Shown in pieces: positions 8,051 to 15,880 of a stretch of DNA of 64,000 nucleotides. The position numbers and the translations under genes were made by a program. How positions within the stretch are numbered: position 1 is the first letter of the stretch; each line of letters opens with the position of its first letter. The notes under the pieces were generated by a model. That model searched no databases. It was not told the origin of the DNA and saw only the letters and a program-made list of their open reading frames with translations. The DNA comes from JAYODW01 sp038116745 (lineage in GTDB: Bacteria; Pseudomonadota; Gammaproteobacteria; Ga0077536), in contig JAYODW010000027.1 of the NCBI GenBank assembly GCA_038116745.1, positions 9,655 through 73,654 of the forward strand, in the 5' to 3' direction.

Positions 8051-8935
8051 GCCGTGACCGTGCGGTTTCCTGATGTGGGAAATTACCTTCTGTAACCCTC
8101 CTCTCCGGCTGACCGGTACCGCCCGGTCTGCACCCAGTCCCGCGTGGAGATATTGCCACCAGCGCAGCGCGTACAGCCGGAGGCGTTGCCAGTCGCCTCC
8201 TTGCTCCTGAAGCCGGCGTGCGCGTGTCTGCCGGCGGCGCAGACTCTCGCGGGAAGGGCGCAGCCTGCGCCCGGGATGGAAACGGTAGCCGAGAAAATCA
8301 AAGCCGCGTTTAAGCGACCCGATGAAACGTTTGTCGGGATGAAGTTCAAGACCGAGCGTGGACAGCAAGCGGTGGACGGCGGCAATGGCCCGACGCAGCT
8401 GCCAGCGTGAGTCTGCCAGCAGTACAAAGTCATCCATGTAGCGCACATAGGCCACCAGTCGGCGGTCGGTGACGCGCTGGTCCATCAGTGTGTCGAGTGG
8501 GGCGAGATAGAGCGCCCCTAACAGCGGGGAGAGCGCGCAGCCGGCGACGATCCCCTGACCTGACCCGCTGCGGTCGGGCAGTCTGAGAAAGTCCGCGATG
8601 AGGCGCTGGCACGCGGGCTCTACACCCGCCGTCTGCAGCTGCTGCAGCACGACTGCGTGACGCAGGCTGTCGTAATAGCCCCGGATATCGAACCGGGCGA
8701 CGAATCGTGCACGGTCCAGCACACGGTAGACCGACCGCACCGCCTCCTTGACCCCGCCACGACCTTTGAGATGTCGACAGGACCGCGGCGTAGCGGCTTG
8801 GACGGGTCCCTGCAGCTGCGTGCGGGCTTCCTGCAGCAGCGCCCGACTGTGTTTGTTCCAGTGCGCCATCAGGCGTCGTCGGGTGCTGTCTCCCTGATGC
8901 CAGATTCCCGGGGCGCTGAGGCGGGCGGGGCGCAT
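8036..8935 (-). CDS. Reverse transcriptase, compact group II-like family
   Basis: 299 residues with an RNA-directed DNA polymerase core. Seen: HLKGRGGVKEAV (55-66), motif A RFDIRGYYDSLRH with D83, GCALSPLLGALYL (132-144), the catalytic YVRYMDDFVLL (YMDD 166-169), HPDKRFIG and GFDFLGYRF (211-219). A short basic helical tail replaces the maturase X domain, and no HNH endonuclease is present, so this is not a standard intron-encoded protein. The fingers region before motif A is short. Similar short proteins occur in proteobacteria without assigned function, as far as I recall. ATG start, no clear ribosome site. Hairpins follow the gene. Retron and DGR motifs are absent. Confidence 0.85.
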   Translation of the reverse strand: MRPARLSAPGIWHQGDSTRRRLMAHWNKHSRALLQEARTQLQGPVQAATPRSCRHLKGRGGVKEAVRSVYRVLDRARFVARFDIRGYYDSLRHAVVLQQLQTAGVEPACQRLIADFLRLPDRSGSGQGIVAGCALSPLLGALYLAPLDTLMDQRVTDRRLVAYVRYMDDFVLLADSRWQLRRAIAAVHRLLSTLGLELHPDKRFIGSLKRGFDFLGYRFHPGRRLRPSRESLRRRQTRARRLQEQGGDWQRLRLYALRWWQYLHAGLGADRAVPVSRRGGLQKVISHIRKPHGHGHPPG

Positions 8936-9148
8936 GGATAGACTTTAATGCACGCGGCTAGCCTGAGCAGAGAGTCCGCTTCGGCGGGTTTCGCGGTTTG
9001 TCTGCTGCCTTGGAGTAAAGGCCAGAGCTTGATGTTTGGTCAGCGACCGGGCCCTGAATGTGCGCGGCGAAAAGCCACGAACGGACGCTCAAATCGACTG
9101 TACACTCCCCTCACAGAAAGAAGGAACGACCTGCAGGAGGTAGGGCAG

Positions 9149-9556
9149 ATGACGTTATTTGACAGGCTCGGTGTGTGGTCCGAGCAGCATCTTGGTCTGG
9201 ATGCGGACGCCGCTTTGAACGCAGTGGTGGATGAGTTTTATGCGGCGGCGTTGCGGGACGAAAGGCTTGCAAGGTTCTTTGTCGGCATTGACATGGAGAA
9301 GCTGAAAGGGCACCAGTTCAATTTCATGCGCTACGCGTTCAGCGAGGGGCGCGCTGGTACCTACACGGGGCGCGCGCTTGCCACTGCGCATGAACGCCTG
9401 AACCGTGAGCTGGGTTTGAATGAAACCCATTTTGATTACGTAGCTGAAGACCTCGTCAGCGTCCTCAATCAATTCGCTGTGCCCGAGGACATCATCGCGG
9501 GCGTTGTGGAGGTGGTCTCTCCGCTGCGCGAGCTGTTCAAGGCAGCACCGGGCTGA
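9149..9556 (+). CDS. Truncated haemoglobin, group I-like
   Basis: 135 residues forming a 2-on-2 globin that binds O2 or NO through haem. Visible: FYAAALRDERLARFFVGIDM (residues 30-49), the E-helix region KGHQFNFMRYAFSEG, and the proximal histidine H81 in ALATAHERL, followed by LNETHFDYVAEDL. The in-frame ATG at 9149 is preferred because GGAGG lies 8 bases upstream and the family starts here. The frame stays open for 67 more codons upstream, which have no family resemblance. Likely roles are NO detoxification or O2 handling (family knowledge). It has no operon partner and is divergent from the RT gene. Confidence 0.9.
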   Translation: MTLFDRLGVWSEQHLGLDADAALNAVVDEFYAAALRDERLARFFVGIDMEKLKGHQFNFMRYAFSEGRAGTYTGRALATAHERLNRELGLNETHFDYVAEDLVSVLNQFAVPEDIIAGVVEVVSPLRELFKAAPG

Positions 9557-9896
9557 CGTCGTTCTGGAAGAGAGGTCTGGTTCATCATTCAACGTCGAAT
9601 GCAAAAATCTGTCAGCAGAACCCGCTGAGTCAGGTTTTTTTTGCCTGATATCCAGGTTTGCTGGGGACGCCTCGTCTACCAATCCAGCGGTGCGGGTTCA
9701 CGCTGCTGATGCCGATTACCATGTGCGGTCTAAAGCCGGTCCTAGCCTGCCTAAAACCGGATTGCGCTCAGGGGTGCTGATAGGGATAGACCGCGGATGC
9801 GCTCTGCGCGCCGCCACTCACAGCCAGGGTATTGGCGGGTGTGTCGCAGAACAGGATCCCCTGAAAACCAGCAAAAACTTTTAAACAGGTGCTTTT
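9557..9896. other. Intergenic region with one short hairpin
   Basis: 340 bp with no supported gene. The only structure noticed is tcagg/cctga around a T-rich loop near 9627-9645, which could mark the end of the globin transcript but lacks a trailing U-run. The end provides a weak ribosome site (AACAGG) for the gene at 9897. Confidence 0.4.
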
Positions 9897-10757
9897 ATGA
9901 AACTCGGCGTCGTCAGCTTTAATACCGAATACACCATCCGTGCCGATGAGCTCGCTGTCGCGGCCGAGGAGCGCGGTTTTGACTCGGTGTGGTTTCCGGA
10001 GCACACCCATATTCCCGCCAGTCGCCGGACGCCGTTCCCGGCGGGCGGCGATCTGCCGCGTGAATACATTCACATGTCCGATCCCTTTATCAGCTGCATG
10101 GCGGCCGCAGCGGCAACGCGGGATCTGATCGTCGGGACCGGGGTCTGCCTGCTGCCGCAGCACGAGCCCATCGCGCTGGCGAAAACCATTGCGACGCTCG
10201 ATCGCCTGAGTCGCGGGCGTTTCCAGTTCGGCGTCGGGGCAGGATGGATTGCCGAGGAGATGGAGAACCATGGCACCGCATTCGAGCAGCGCTGGAAGGT
10301 GCTGGAAGAGCGGCTGCGCGCGATGAAGCTGATCTGGACGGAGGAAGAAGCCAGCTTTCACGGCGAGCACGTGGAGTTTGAGCGCATCTGGTCCTACCCG
10401 AAGCCCGATACGCGGCCGCATCCCAAGGTCATCCTCGGCACCTTTGCGTCGAAGTGGGGGCGCAAGCGGGTGGCAGAGCTGGCCGACGGCTGGATGCCGA
10501 TCGACGTCTACCATGACGACATCGCCGCGGATGTGGCCGATCTGCGCGAGCGCCTGGTCGCCAACGGTCGCGACCCGGACGCGATCGAGATCTCAATGTT
10601 CGATATTTTCGAAACCAGCGAGGACGATCTGAAACGCTTCGCCGACTACGGTTTCGTGACCAGGGCGATGCCGCGCTGCCCGACCGAAGACCGTGACTCG
10701 GTGCTGCGCTGGCTCGATCGCTACGCAGACATCGGACGCCGGATAGGTGCGATCTGA
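9897..10757 (+). CDS. LLM-class flavin/F420-dependent oxidoreductase, short form
   Basis: 286 residues, the compact luciferase-like subtype often labelled F420-dependent. Signs: MKLGVVSFNTEY start, FDSVWFPEHTHIPASR, LIVGTGVCLLPQHEP, LDRLSRGRFQFGVGAGW and PHPKVILGTFASKWGRKRV. It differs from the 340-residue LLM proteins in this window by lacking their insertion. In a proteobacterium FMN is the more likely cofactor unless F420 genes are present elsewhere. It stands alone on its strand, convergent with the LCMT-family methyltransferase (2 bp between stop codons). Confidence 0.9.
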   Translation: MKLGVVSFNTEYTIRADELAVAAEERGFDSVWFPEHTHIPASRRTPFPAGGDLPREYIHMSDPFISCMAAAAATRDLIVGTGVCLLPQHEPIALAKTIATLDRLSRGRFQFGVGAGWIAEEMENHGTAFEQRWKVLEERLRAMKLIWTEEEASFHGEHVEFERIWSYPKPDTRPHPKVILGTFASKWGRKRVAELADGWMPIDVYHDDIAADVADLRERLVANGRDPDAIEISMFDIFETSEDDLKRFADYGFVTRAMPRCPTEDRDSVLRWLDRYADIGRRIGAI

Positions 10758-10759
10758 GC

Positions 10760-11632
10760 TCAGGCCGGACGCGGCCGTCCTTCTGACCAGAGCCTCTCGA
10801 TAGCCAGGTCTTCCAGGCGCGCCTGTCCGTGGTTGAACACGTTCACGGTGTAGCCGTTGTAGAGCACGCGGGTGAGGTGGCGCAGTGCCCATTGCGTCGC
10901 CCGGCTGTAGCGGGCACGGAGTGCCGCGAGCGCCCCGGGTAACGAAATGCGCGCTGCGTGCGCATAGCCCCAGTCAGGAAAATGTTCGGCCGGATCGGCG
11001 GCATCGGCAATCAGCAGCGCATCCTCGGCCTGCAGCAGTCGGCGCATGGGGCGACCGTAGGTGCGGAGCATGGCGCGCGTCATGAGATCCGCGACCAGAA
11101 CGTGGTCGGGGAACCGGATCTTCAATGCCGCGGTCATGTGTGCGATCGCCGGAATGGCGAGATAGGGCAGCACGCCTTCGACGATGACGATCGGTGCGCA
11201 CGGACTGCAGGCGGCCAGCACGTCGACCAGCGCTTCGGTTTCGAAATCAAAATCCACCCGCAGCAATCGATTCGGGCAGCTGTCGGCCGGCAGACAGGCT
11301 TCTTTATGCGCGAACAGCTCCGGCGCATCGAACTCGAACCACTGCCCGCCTGGGAGGCGGAAGGCGCGGGTGTCGAAACCGGCGCCGACCAGTACCACGG
11401 TGCGCTCTGGATGGCGGGCGAGCTCGAGTCTGAGGAGGTCGTCGATTACCCGGTGGCGCGTAACGCTGATGGCATTGGCCAGGCGCATGGGCGCGAAGGC
11501 TTCGAGGAAAGCCGCGCCCGCAGGTGTCATACAGCGCGCTGCGAGCTGGTCCCCGCAGAGCGGGCGGGCCCGCGACGCGTCCCAGGCCCGGATCCCGGCG
11601 CAGTAGAACGCGGTCCGCGAAACCGGCTTCAC
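10760..11632 (-). CDS. SAM-dependent methyltransferase, LCMT/Ppm1 family
   Basis: 290 residues in the leucine carboxyl methyltransferase-like family (PF04072). The SAM-binding VVLVGAGFDTRAFRLP, the acidic WFEFDAPELFAHKE and the EGVLPYL strand are all present. The start is GTG; MKPVSRTAFYCAGIR matches the family's beginning. Bacterial members methylate small-molecule or protein carboxylates, and the substrate here is unknown. It precedes the carboxymuconolactone decarboxylase-like gene on the same strand (19 bp downstream of that gene's stop), so both may be in one transcript with the methyltransferase at 12196. Confidence 0.88.
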   Translation of the reverse strand: MKPVSRTAFYCAGIRAWDASRARPLCGDQLAARCMTPAGAAFLEAFAPMRLANAISVTRHRVIDDLLRLELARHPERTVVLVGAGFDTRAFRLPGGQWFEFDAPELFAHKEACLPADSCPNRLLRVDFDFETEALVDVLAACSPCAPIVIVEGVLPYLAIPAIAHMTAALKIRFPDHVLVADLMTRAMLRTYGRPMRRLLQAEDALLIADAADPAEHFPDWGYAHAARISLPGALAALRARYSRATQWALRHLTRVLYNGYTVNVFNHGQARLEDLAIERLWSEGRPRPA

Positions 11633-11651
11633 GGCGCCGCCCCAGCAGGCT

Positions 11652-12119
11652 TCAGGGCGCCTTGGCTGCGGTGGCTTTGATGCCCTGTTCGTCGAACACG
11701 GTGCGCGCGGCGTCGAGGCCGTTCAGGCTTGCGGGGAAACCTGCGTAGACCGCCATCTGCAGGATAACCTCGAGGATTTCCTCGGGCTTGCAGCCGGCGT
11801 TGAGCGCGCCGCGGATGTGGGCGCGCAGTTGGGATTGCGCGTTGCCCAGAGCGGTCAGCGCGGCTACGGTCACGAGCTCGCGGCTGCGCAGATCCAGCCC
11901 GGGGCGGGAGACGACGTCCCCATAGGCGAAATCGATGATCCAGGCGCCGAGGTCCGGCGCCAGCGCAGTGAGCGCCTCAATGCGCTTTTCGCTGTCCGGG
12001 CCGACGATGACGTCGAGCGTCGCAACGCCCTGGCTGTGGCGTTCTTCGGTCGTGACTGCCAAGGCGGGCTGCAGAAGCAGTGCCAGAAGGCCGATCGTGA
12101 TGCAGAGGTTTCGGGACAC
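11652..12119 (-). CDS. Secreted carboxymuconolactone decarboxylase-like (AhpD fold) protein
   Basis: 155 residues. An N-terminal signal peptide (MSRNLCITIGLLALLLQPALA) precedes a CMD domain: FAYGDVVSRPGLDLRSRELV, AALTALGNAQSQLRAHIRGALNAG and the C-terminal ILEVILQMAVYAGFPA. Cytoplasmic relatives decarboxylate gamma-carboxymuconolactone or act as CxxC-dependent peroxidase partners. This one has no CxxC pair, which argues against an AhpD role, and its export is unusual for a catabolic enzyme. Start codon is GTG. Position among methyltransferases gives no clear pathway. Confidence 0.85.
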   Translation of the reverse strand: MSRNLCITIGLLALLLQPALAVTTEERHSQGVATLDVIVGPDSEKRIEALTALAPDLGAWIIDFAYGDVVSRPGLDLRSRELVTVAALTALGNAQSQLRAHIRGALNAGCKPEEILEVILQMAVYAGFPASLNGLDAARTVFDEQGIKATAAKAP

Positions 12120-12195
12120 GGGAAAGTCTCCAGCGTTGGGGAAAAGGCCTTGCCCGGCATACGGCTGGGCAAGCAGGTCCAGGCAGGCCGCGGGC

Positions 12196-12990
12196 TCAGC
12201 GCCGCACCGCGCGCGTCAGCAGATAGTCCTGCCGGACGACGTTGTCCGCAAAGTATTCTGCGGCCAGCGCCTCGAACTCTCGGCGGAAGGCAGCCAGGCG
12301 TTCCGGCTCGGCGGCAAGGGATTCGACCAGGCGTCCGACGGGGCCGATGTTGCGCTCGGTGAAATCGCGCATGTGCTGCACGCTGAGCGTGGGAAAGCGC
12401 ATGCAGCGCCGGTCGAAGACGACGTCCCGCACCGCGTCCCCGAGTCGGGCCCTGACGGTGCCCGGGTCGCCCCATTGCACAGGTGGGCTGGCGCCTTCAG
12501 GCAGCGGCGGGCCGTAGCGTCCCGTGAGGGCGAACATACGTCCGACGTAGAGTTCCGGCGGCCAGGTCGAGAACGCCAGGGTGCCGCCCGGTCTGAGGAC
12601 GCGCAGCAGCTCGCTCACGGTCACTGCCGGCCGCGGGCCGAACATATGCCCGAACTGACTCAACACGCAGTCAAACTCGCCATCGTCAAAGGGCAGGGCT
12701 TCAACGTCCGCCTCGTGAAAGTCGATAGTGAGCCCTGCCAGCGCCGCGTTCTCGCGTGCGCGCTCAAGCAGAGCCGGGGTCAGATCGGCGCCGGTTGCCC
12801 GCGCCCCGAGGCGAGCTGAGGTCAGCGCGACCACCCCGGTACCGCAGGCGGCGTCCAGCACCCGGTCACCGGCACTCACGCCGGCAAAGTGCACCAGATC
12901 GGGCGCCGTGGTCCCGGTGACCATCTCGAACGGCGCGAAAGACGACCAGCCCTCGCGGGCGGCGGCCTTCATCTGCGCAATTGGATCCAT
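12196..12990 (-). CDS. Class I SAM-dependent methyltransferase, UbiE/type 11-like
   Basis: 264 residues from the ATG at 12990; the frame extends further upstream but would overlap the neighbouring stop region and adds no family sequence. Motif I is VLDAACGTGVVAL, followed by GADLTPALLERARE, FHEADVEALPFDDGEFD and VLSQFGHMFGPR, then ELLRVLRPGGTLAFSTWPP. Such enzymes methylate quinones, lipids or small metabolites. The gene is 44 bp from the esterase gene upstream, probably one operon. Substrate not inferable. Confidence 0.88.
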   Translation of the reverse strand: MDPIAQMKAAAREGWSSFAPFEMVTGTTAPDLVHFAGVSAGDRVLDAACGTGVVALTSARLGARATGADLTPALLERARENAALAGLTIDFHEADVEALPFDDGEFDCVLSQFGHMFGPRPAVTVSELLRVLRPGGTLAFSTWPPELYVGRMFALTGRYGPPLPEGASPPVQWGDPGTVRARLGDAVRDVVFDRRCMRFPTLSVQHMRDFTERNIGPVGRLVESLAAEPERLAAFRREFEALAAEYFADNVVRQDYLLTRAVRR

Positions 12991-13034
12991 GCCCGAATGT
13001 CTCCGCGGTGTGCGCGCCGACGGCCGACGTGACG

Positions 13035-13943
13035 TCAGGCCAGCCCGAGGTGCGGTCTGACCCATTCGGCCAGCCGGCTGATCGCGTCGTCCGCTTCGGG
13101 CGCGTTGCCCGCCATGAAATGAAACACGTGCTGCATCTCGGGGAAGATGTCGCAGCGCAGATCAACGCCTGCAGCCTTGATGCGCTCGGCGGCGCGGGTT
13201 GCATCGTCAACGATCGCCTCGAATCCGCCTGCCTGGATGTAGGTCGGCGGGAACCCGGTGAAATCAGCGTGCAGCGGATTGGCCAGCGGATCCTGCGGCG
13301 AGGCGCCGGAGAGATACATGGCGCTCATGTTGAGCGACATTTCGCGGGTGATCAGACGGTCGACCGCAGCATTGGTTTCAAACGATGGCGCTGTCGCTTC
13401 CATGTCGTACCACGGCGACAGCGGCATCACCGCGGCCGGCAGCGGCATCCCGCGGTCGCGCGCGGCGAGGACAACGCTGGTGCACAGATTGCCGCCGGCG
13501 GAGTCACCGGTGGTGGCAATGTGGGCCGGCGCGATCCCGGCGTCGAGGAGCCACTGGTAGGCTTGCAGGCCCTCATCAATCTGCGATGGGAAGGGGTGTT
13601 CGGGTGCGCGCCCGTAATCGACGATAAGCGCGCGGCAGCCGACCGCTTTGGCGACGTGGGCGAAGAGCTTGCGATGGCTGAAGCGCGAGCCGGTCACGCA
13701 GCCGCCGCCATGAAAGGCGAGCAGTACGCGGTCTTCCTGGCAGCCTTTGGGGACCGCCCACAGGCAGGGCACGCCGCCGGCATCAGCCTCGAGGTAATCC
13801 ACACCGCCCGGTTCGCGCGCAACGTCGCCGCACTTCTCGAGCATATCTCGGAGCTCGTCGAGCCCCATGTCAGGATTCGCGGCGAGCGCGGCGGTGAAAC
13901 TATCAAACAGATGATCGAGTGCGGCGGCTTGTGGACTGGCCAT
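13035..13943 (-). CDS. Alpha/beta hydrolase, hormone-sensitive lipase (HSL) type esterase
   Basis: 302 residues. The oxyanion-hole motif FHGGGCVTGS and the nucleophile elbow TTGDSAGGNL (catalytic serine) identify the HSL family. The acid residue lies in the segment with GGFEAIVDDATR and the histidine in MQHVFHFMAG, completing the triad. These are cytoplasmic carboxylesterases for short-chain or bulky esters and lactones. It is the first gene of a minus-strand run continuing into the methyltransferase at 12196. An ester intermediate from a Baeyer-Villiger type step would be a natural substrate in this oxidative neighbourhood (inference). Confidence 0.92.
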   Translation of the reverse strand: MASPQAAALDHLFDSFTAALAANPDMGLDELRDMLEKCGDVAREPGGVDYLEADAGGVPCLWAVPKGCQEDRVLLAFHGGGCVTGSRFSHRKLFAHVAKAVGCRALIVDYGRAPEHPFPSQIDEGLQAYQWLLDAGIAPAHIATTGDSAGGNLCTSVVLAARDRGMPLPAAVMPLSPWYDMEATAPSFETNAAVDRLITREMSLNMSAMYLSGASPQDPLANPLHADFTGFPPTYIQAGGFEAIVDDATRAAERIKAAGVDLRCDIFPEMQHVFHFMAGNAPEADDAISRLAEWVRPHLGLA

Positions 13944-14106
13944 GATGAGCTCCCTTGTGCGTATCGACGATGGCGGCCTGTTATGTGGTGGGGGCCGCGG
14001 TGCGCAGGACTATAACGGCGCCGCGTGGGTTTTCCCATCGCGGCGCGGATGGCGAGAAGGCGGACAGGGCGGGTCGGTTATCTGAACCGTTCCGCGGAGA
14101 AGGTCG

Positions 14107-14478
14107 TCAACTTTGCTCCATGCCTCCCAAGGCCTTGATATAGGCATCCCACTCGGCGCGATCGGCTTCCGAGAACGCCTGGAACTGAAGTCCTACCAGC
14201 ACTTCATCTCCGTAGGTCGAGCTGTAGACTACGCGACAGCGGGGCGCGACCGTGCCGCCGCCGGGGATCGCGACCTGAATGTCGAGCTCGCCATCCTGGA
14301 CGGCCTGCTCAAAGCGGACGAAGCGCAGCTCCGGGCAGGCGACCTGTAGGCCGTTACGCGATACGTCAGCGCTGATCAGTTCAAGCCCGGAGACATTAAC
14401 CTGCAGCCGGCGCGTCAGCACGCGTACCGGGACTTTGTCCTGGATGCGGTTTTCTTTACGGCGACGGAAAAGCCTCAT
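14107..14478 (-). CDS. PilZ-domain protein
   Basis: 123 residues from the ATG at 14478; a longer reading frame upstream has no recognisable sequence and would overlap the next gene. It starts with a basic MRLFRRRKENR stretch followed by a PilZ-like beta barrel: VPVRVLTRRLQVNVSG, LISADVSRNGLQVAC, and the end LVGLQFQAFSEADRAEWDAYI. The DxSxxG motif (DVSRNG) is present. The upstream arginine-rich RxxxR element can be read as RRRKENR. It would bind cyclic di-GMP and modulate motility, secretion or adhesion. Confidence 0.75.
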   Translation of the reverse strand: MRLFRRRKENRIQDKVPVRVLTRRLQVNVSGLELISADVSRNGLQVACPELRFVRFEQAVQDGELDIQVAIPGGGTVAPRCRVVYSSTYGDEVLVGLQFQAFSEADRAEWDAYIKALGGMEQS

Positions 14479-14539
14479 GGCGACACTCGACCCGGTCAGG
14501 GACACCTGATGATAACGAAAAGGCCCCGCATCGCGGAGA

Positions 14540-15769
14540 TCAGGGCAGTCCCGCGCCTTCGCTCCAGCGATTGAGCCGGCGCTGCCAGGCTTCGTCCGGG
14601 GGTAAGTAGAAGGCTTTTTCATGCCGGGTGAGGTTATCCGGCAGCAGGCGGCAGAGCGTCGGGTGATGCGCCGTCTGAAGGTCGATTTCGACGTCGTCAG
14701 TGACCATGACGTCTGCGCGTTTGGCAACGATTTCCTCGAAAACGGTGAGGTTGTCGGTGTGCACCGTGATCCCGGCCGCGCGCGCGTGCTCACGGACATA
14801 GCGCTCGTTGGTGCCGCCGGGATTGGTGATGAGGCGCACGCCCGGGCGGTCGATGTGAGCCCAGTCCGGAAAGCGTGCGCGATCGCTGCAGCGGCCGATC
14901 GCGTTCTTTCCCCCGTAGTGATAAGGGACGGTAAACAGGCCCGTTTGTCGCCGGGTTGCGGTCACCGTGATACCGCCGGCGGCGAGATCGAATCGCCCCG
15001 CTGTCAGATCGGCACTGAGTCCTGCCCAGGTGGTCCTGACGAGCCGCAGCTGCACCTTCAGGGCTTGTGCCAGGCGCTGAACCCGACCGACGTCCTCACC
15101 CACGATGCAGCCTGCGGGCTTCCGGCTAGAAAACGGCGGGTAGTCCCCGGTCAGGCCTACCAGCAGGAGCCCGCTGGCTGTGACGCGTCGCTCGGTGCTG
15201 AGCGCGGACTGGCGCGCGACCGGCGCGAGGTGACGCAGCCATGCCGGTACGTCGTCCGCGCCGGCGACAGGCAGCAGGCTTTGCAGGAGTCCCGCGTCTG
15301 AGAAAAGTGGAGCTGCGATGTACAGCGCCTCAATCAGCGCACCATTGATGCGGTCAATCTCGCCGCGCAGCGCGGACAGGTCGCCTTCGACGGAAGGCGT
15401 GTCGGTCGGCGCAGCGTTCAGCTGCGCAATACGCGCCTCCTGGCGGGCACGGGAGCGCGCTACCTGCCAGCGGAAAAAATCCACCACACCTTCCGGCTGC
15501 AGCGCGGCAGCCTCGGCCCGTGCAGCGATCGCCGCATACATCACGGACTCGCGCGCCGGATCGAATACCGGTAGCTGCTGCTGCCACTTGACCTCGGCAA
15601 TCGCGGAGACGGTGTCCAGACGCTCTGCGGAGAGCCGCACCAGAACCTCCAGGCGGGCGCGGTCGCTTTCAATCCAGTCGAGGCACTCGGCGGCGAGCAT
15701 CGGGCTGAACAGAGTTGCCACGAGAAGCGTCACGGCAGAGCGAAGGCCTCGATGCAGGCCGGGTTTCAT
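14540..15769 (-). CDS. Periplasmic chorismate mutase-cyclohexadienyl dehydratase fusion (AroQ-gamma/PheC)
   Basis: 409 residues from ATG 15769; an ATG eight codons upstream is possible. Signal peptide to about residue 28. Residues ~30-120 are an AroQ-gamma chorismate mutase: RLSAERLDTVSAIAEVKWQ, FDPARE (69-74), and VVDFFRWQVARSRARQEA. Residues ~200-409 match the periplasmic binding-protein-like cyclohexadienyl dehydratase PheC: VGLTGDYPPFS, then TTWAGLSADLTAGRFDLAAGGI and TNPGGTNERYV. Together the domains would turn chorismate into phenylpyruvate or phenylalanine outside the cytoplasm. A transport-binding role for the second domain is less likely as no permease is near. Confidence 0.85.
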   Translation of the reverse strand: MKPGLHRGLRSAVTLLVATLFSPMLAAECLDWIESDRARLEVLVRLSAERLDTVSAIAEVKWQQQLPVFDPARESVMYAAIAARAEAAALQPEGVVDFFRWQVARSRARQEARIAQLNAAPTDTPSVEGDLSALRGEIDRINGALIEALYIAAPLFSDAGLLQSLLPVAGADDVPAWLRHLAPVARQSALSTERRVTASGLLLVGLTGDYPPFSSRKPAGCIVGEDVGRVQRLAQALKVQLRLVRTTWAGLSADLTAGRFDLAAGGITVTATRRQTGLFTVPYHYGGKNAIGRCSDRARFPDWAHIDRPGVRLITNPGGTNERYVREHARAAGITVHTDNLTVFEEIVAKRADVMVTDDVEIDLQTAHHPTLCRLLPDNLTRHEKAFYLPPDEAWQRRLNRWSEGAGLP

Positions 15770-15880
15770 GATGTCCGGGTTTCGCGGTAACACAACCCCG
15801 CCATTGTGCCAGCCGACTGCCGCACAATAGCGTTCGCCATACCCGGCGGCGGGCGGTCAACCAAGCGAGGAAAGATTTTT

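Noticed and set aside
7654..8069. 12-bp inverted repeat gaaaccgcacgg between the secreted gene and RT gene
   Set aside because: One 12-mer match in about 1 kb by 1 kb is not far from chance, and the flanking bases do not extend it.
6917..8935. Diversity-generating retroelement (RT plus variable protein)
   Set aside because: The RT has SPLL rather than the DGR SQ motif, and no near-identical template/variable repeats with A-substitutions were found between the secreted protein's 3' end and the flanks of the RT.
9627..9645. Rho-independent terminator after the globin gene
   Set aside because: The T-run is in the loop rather than after the stem, so it does not fit an intrinsic terminator.
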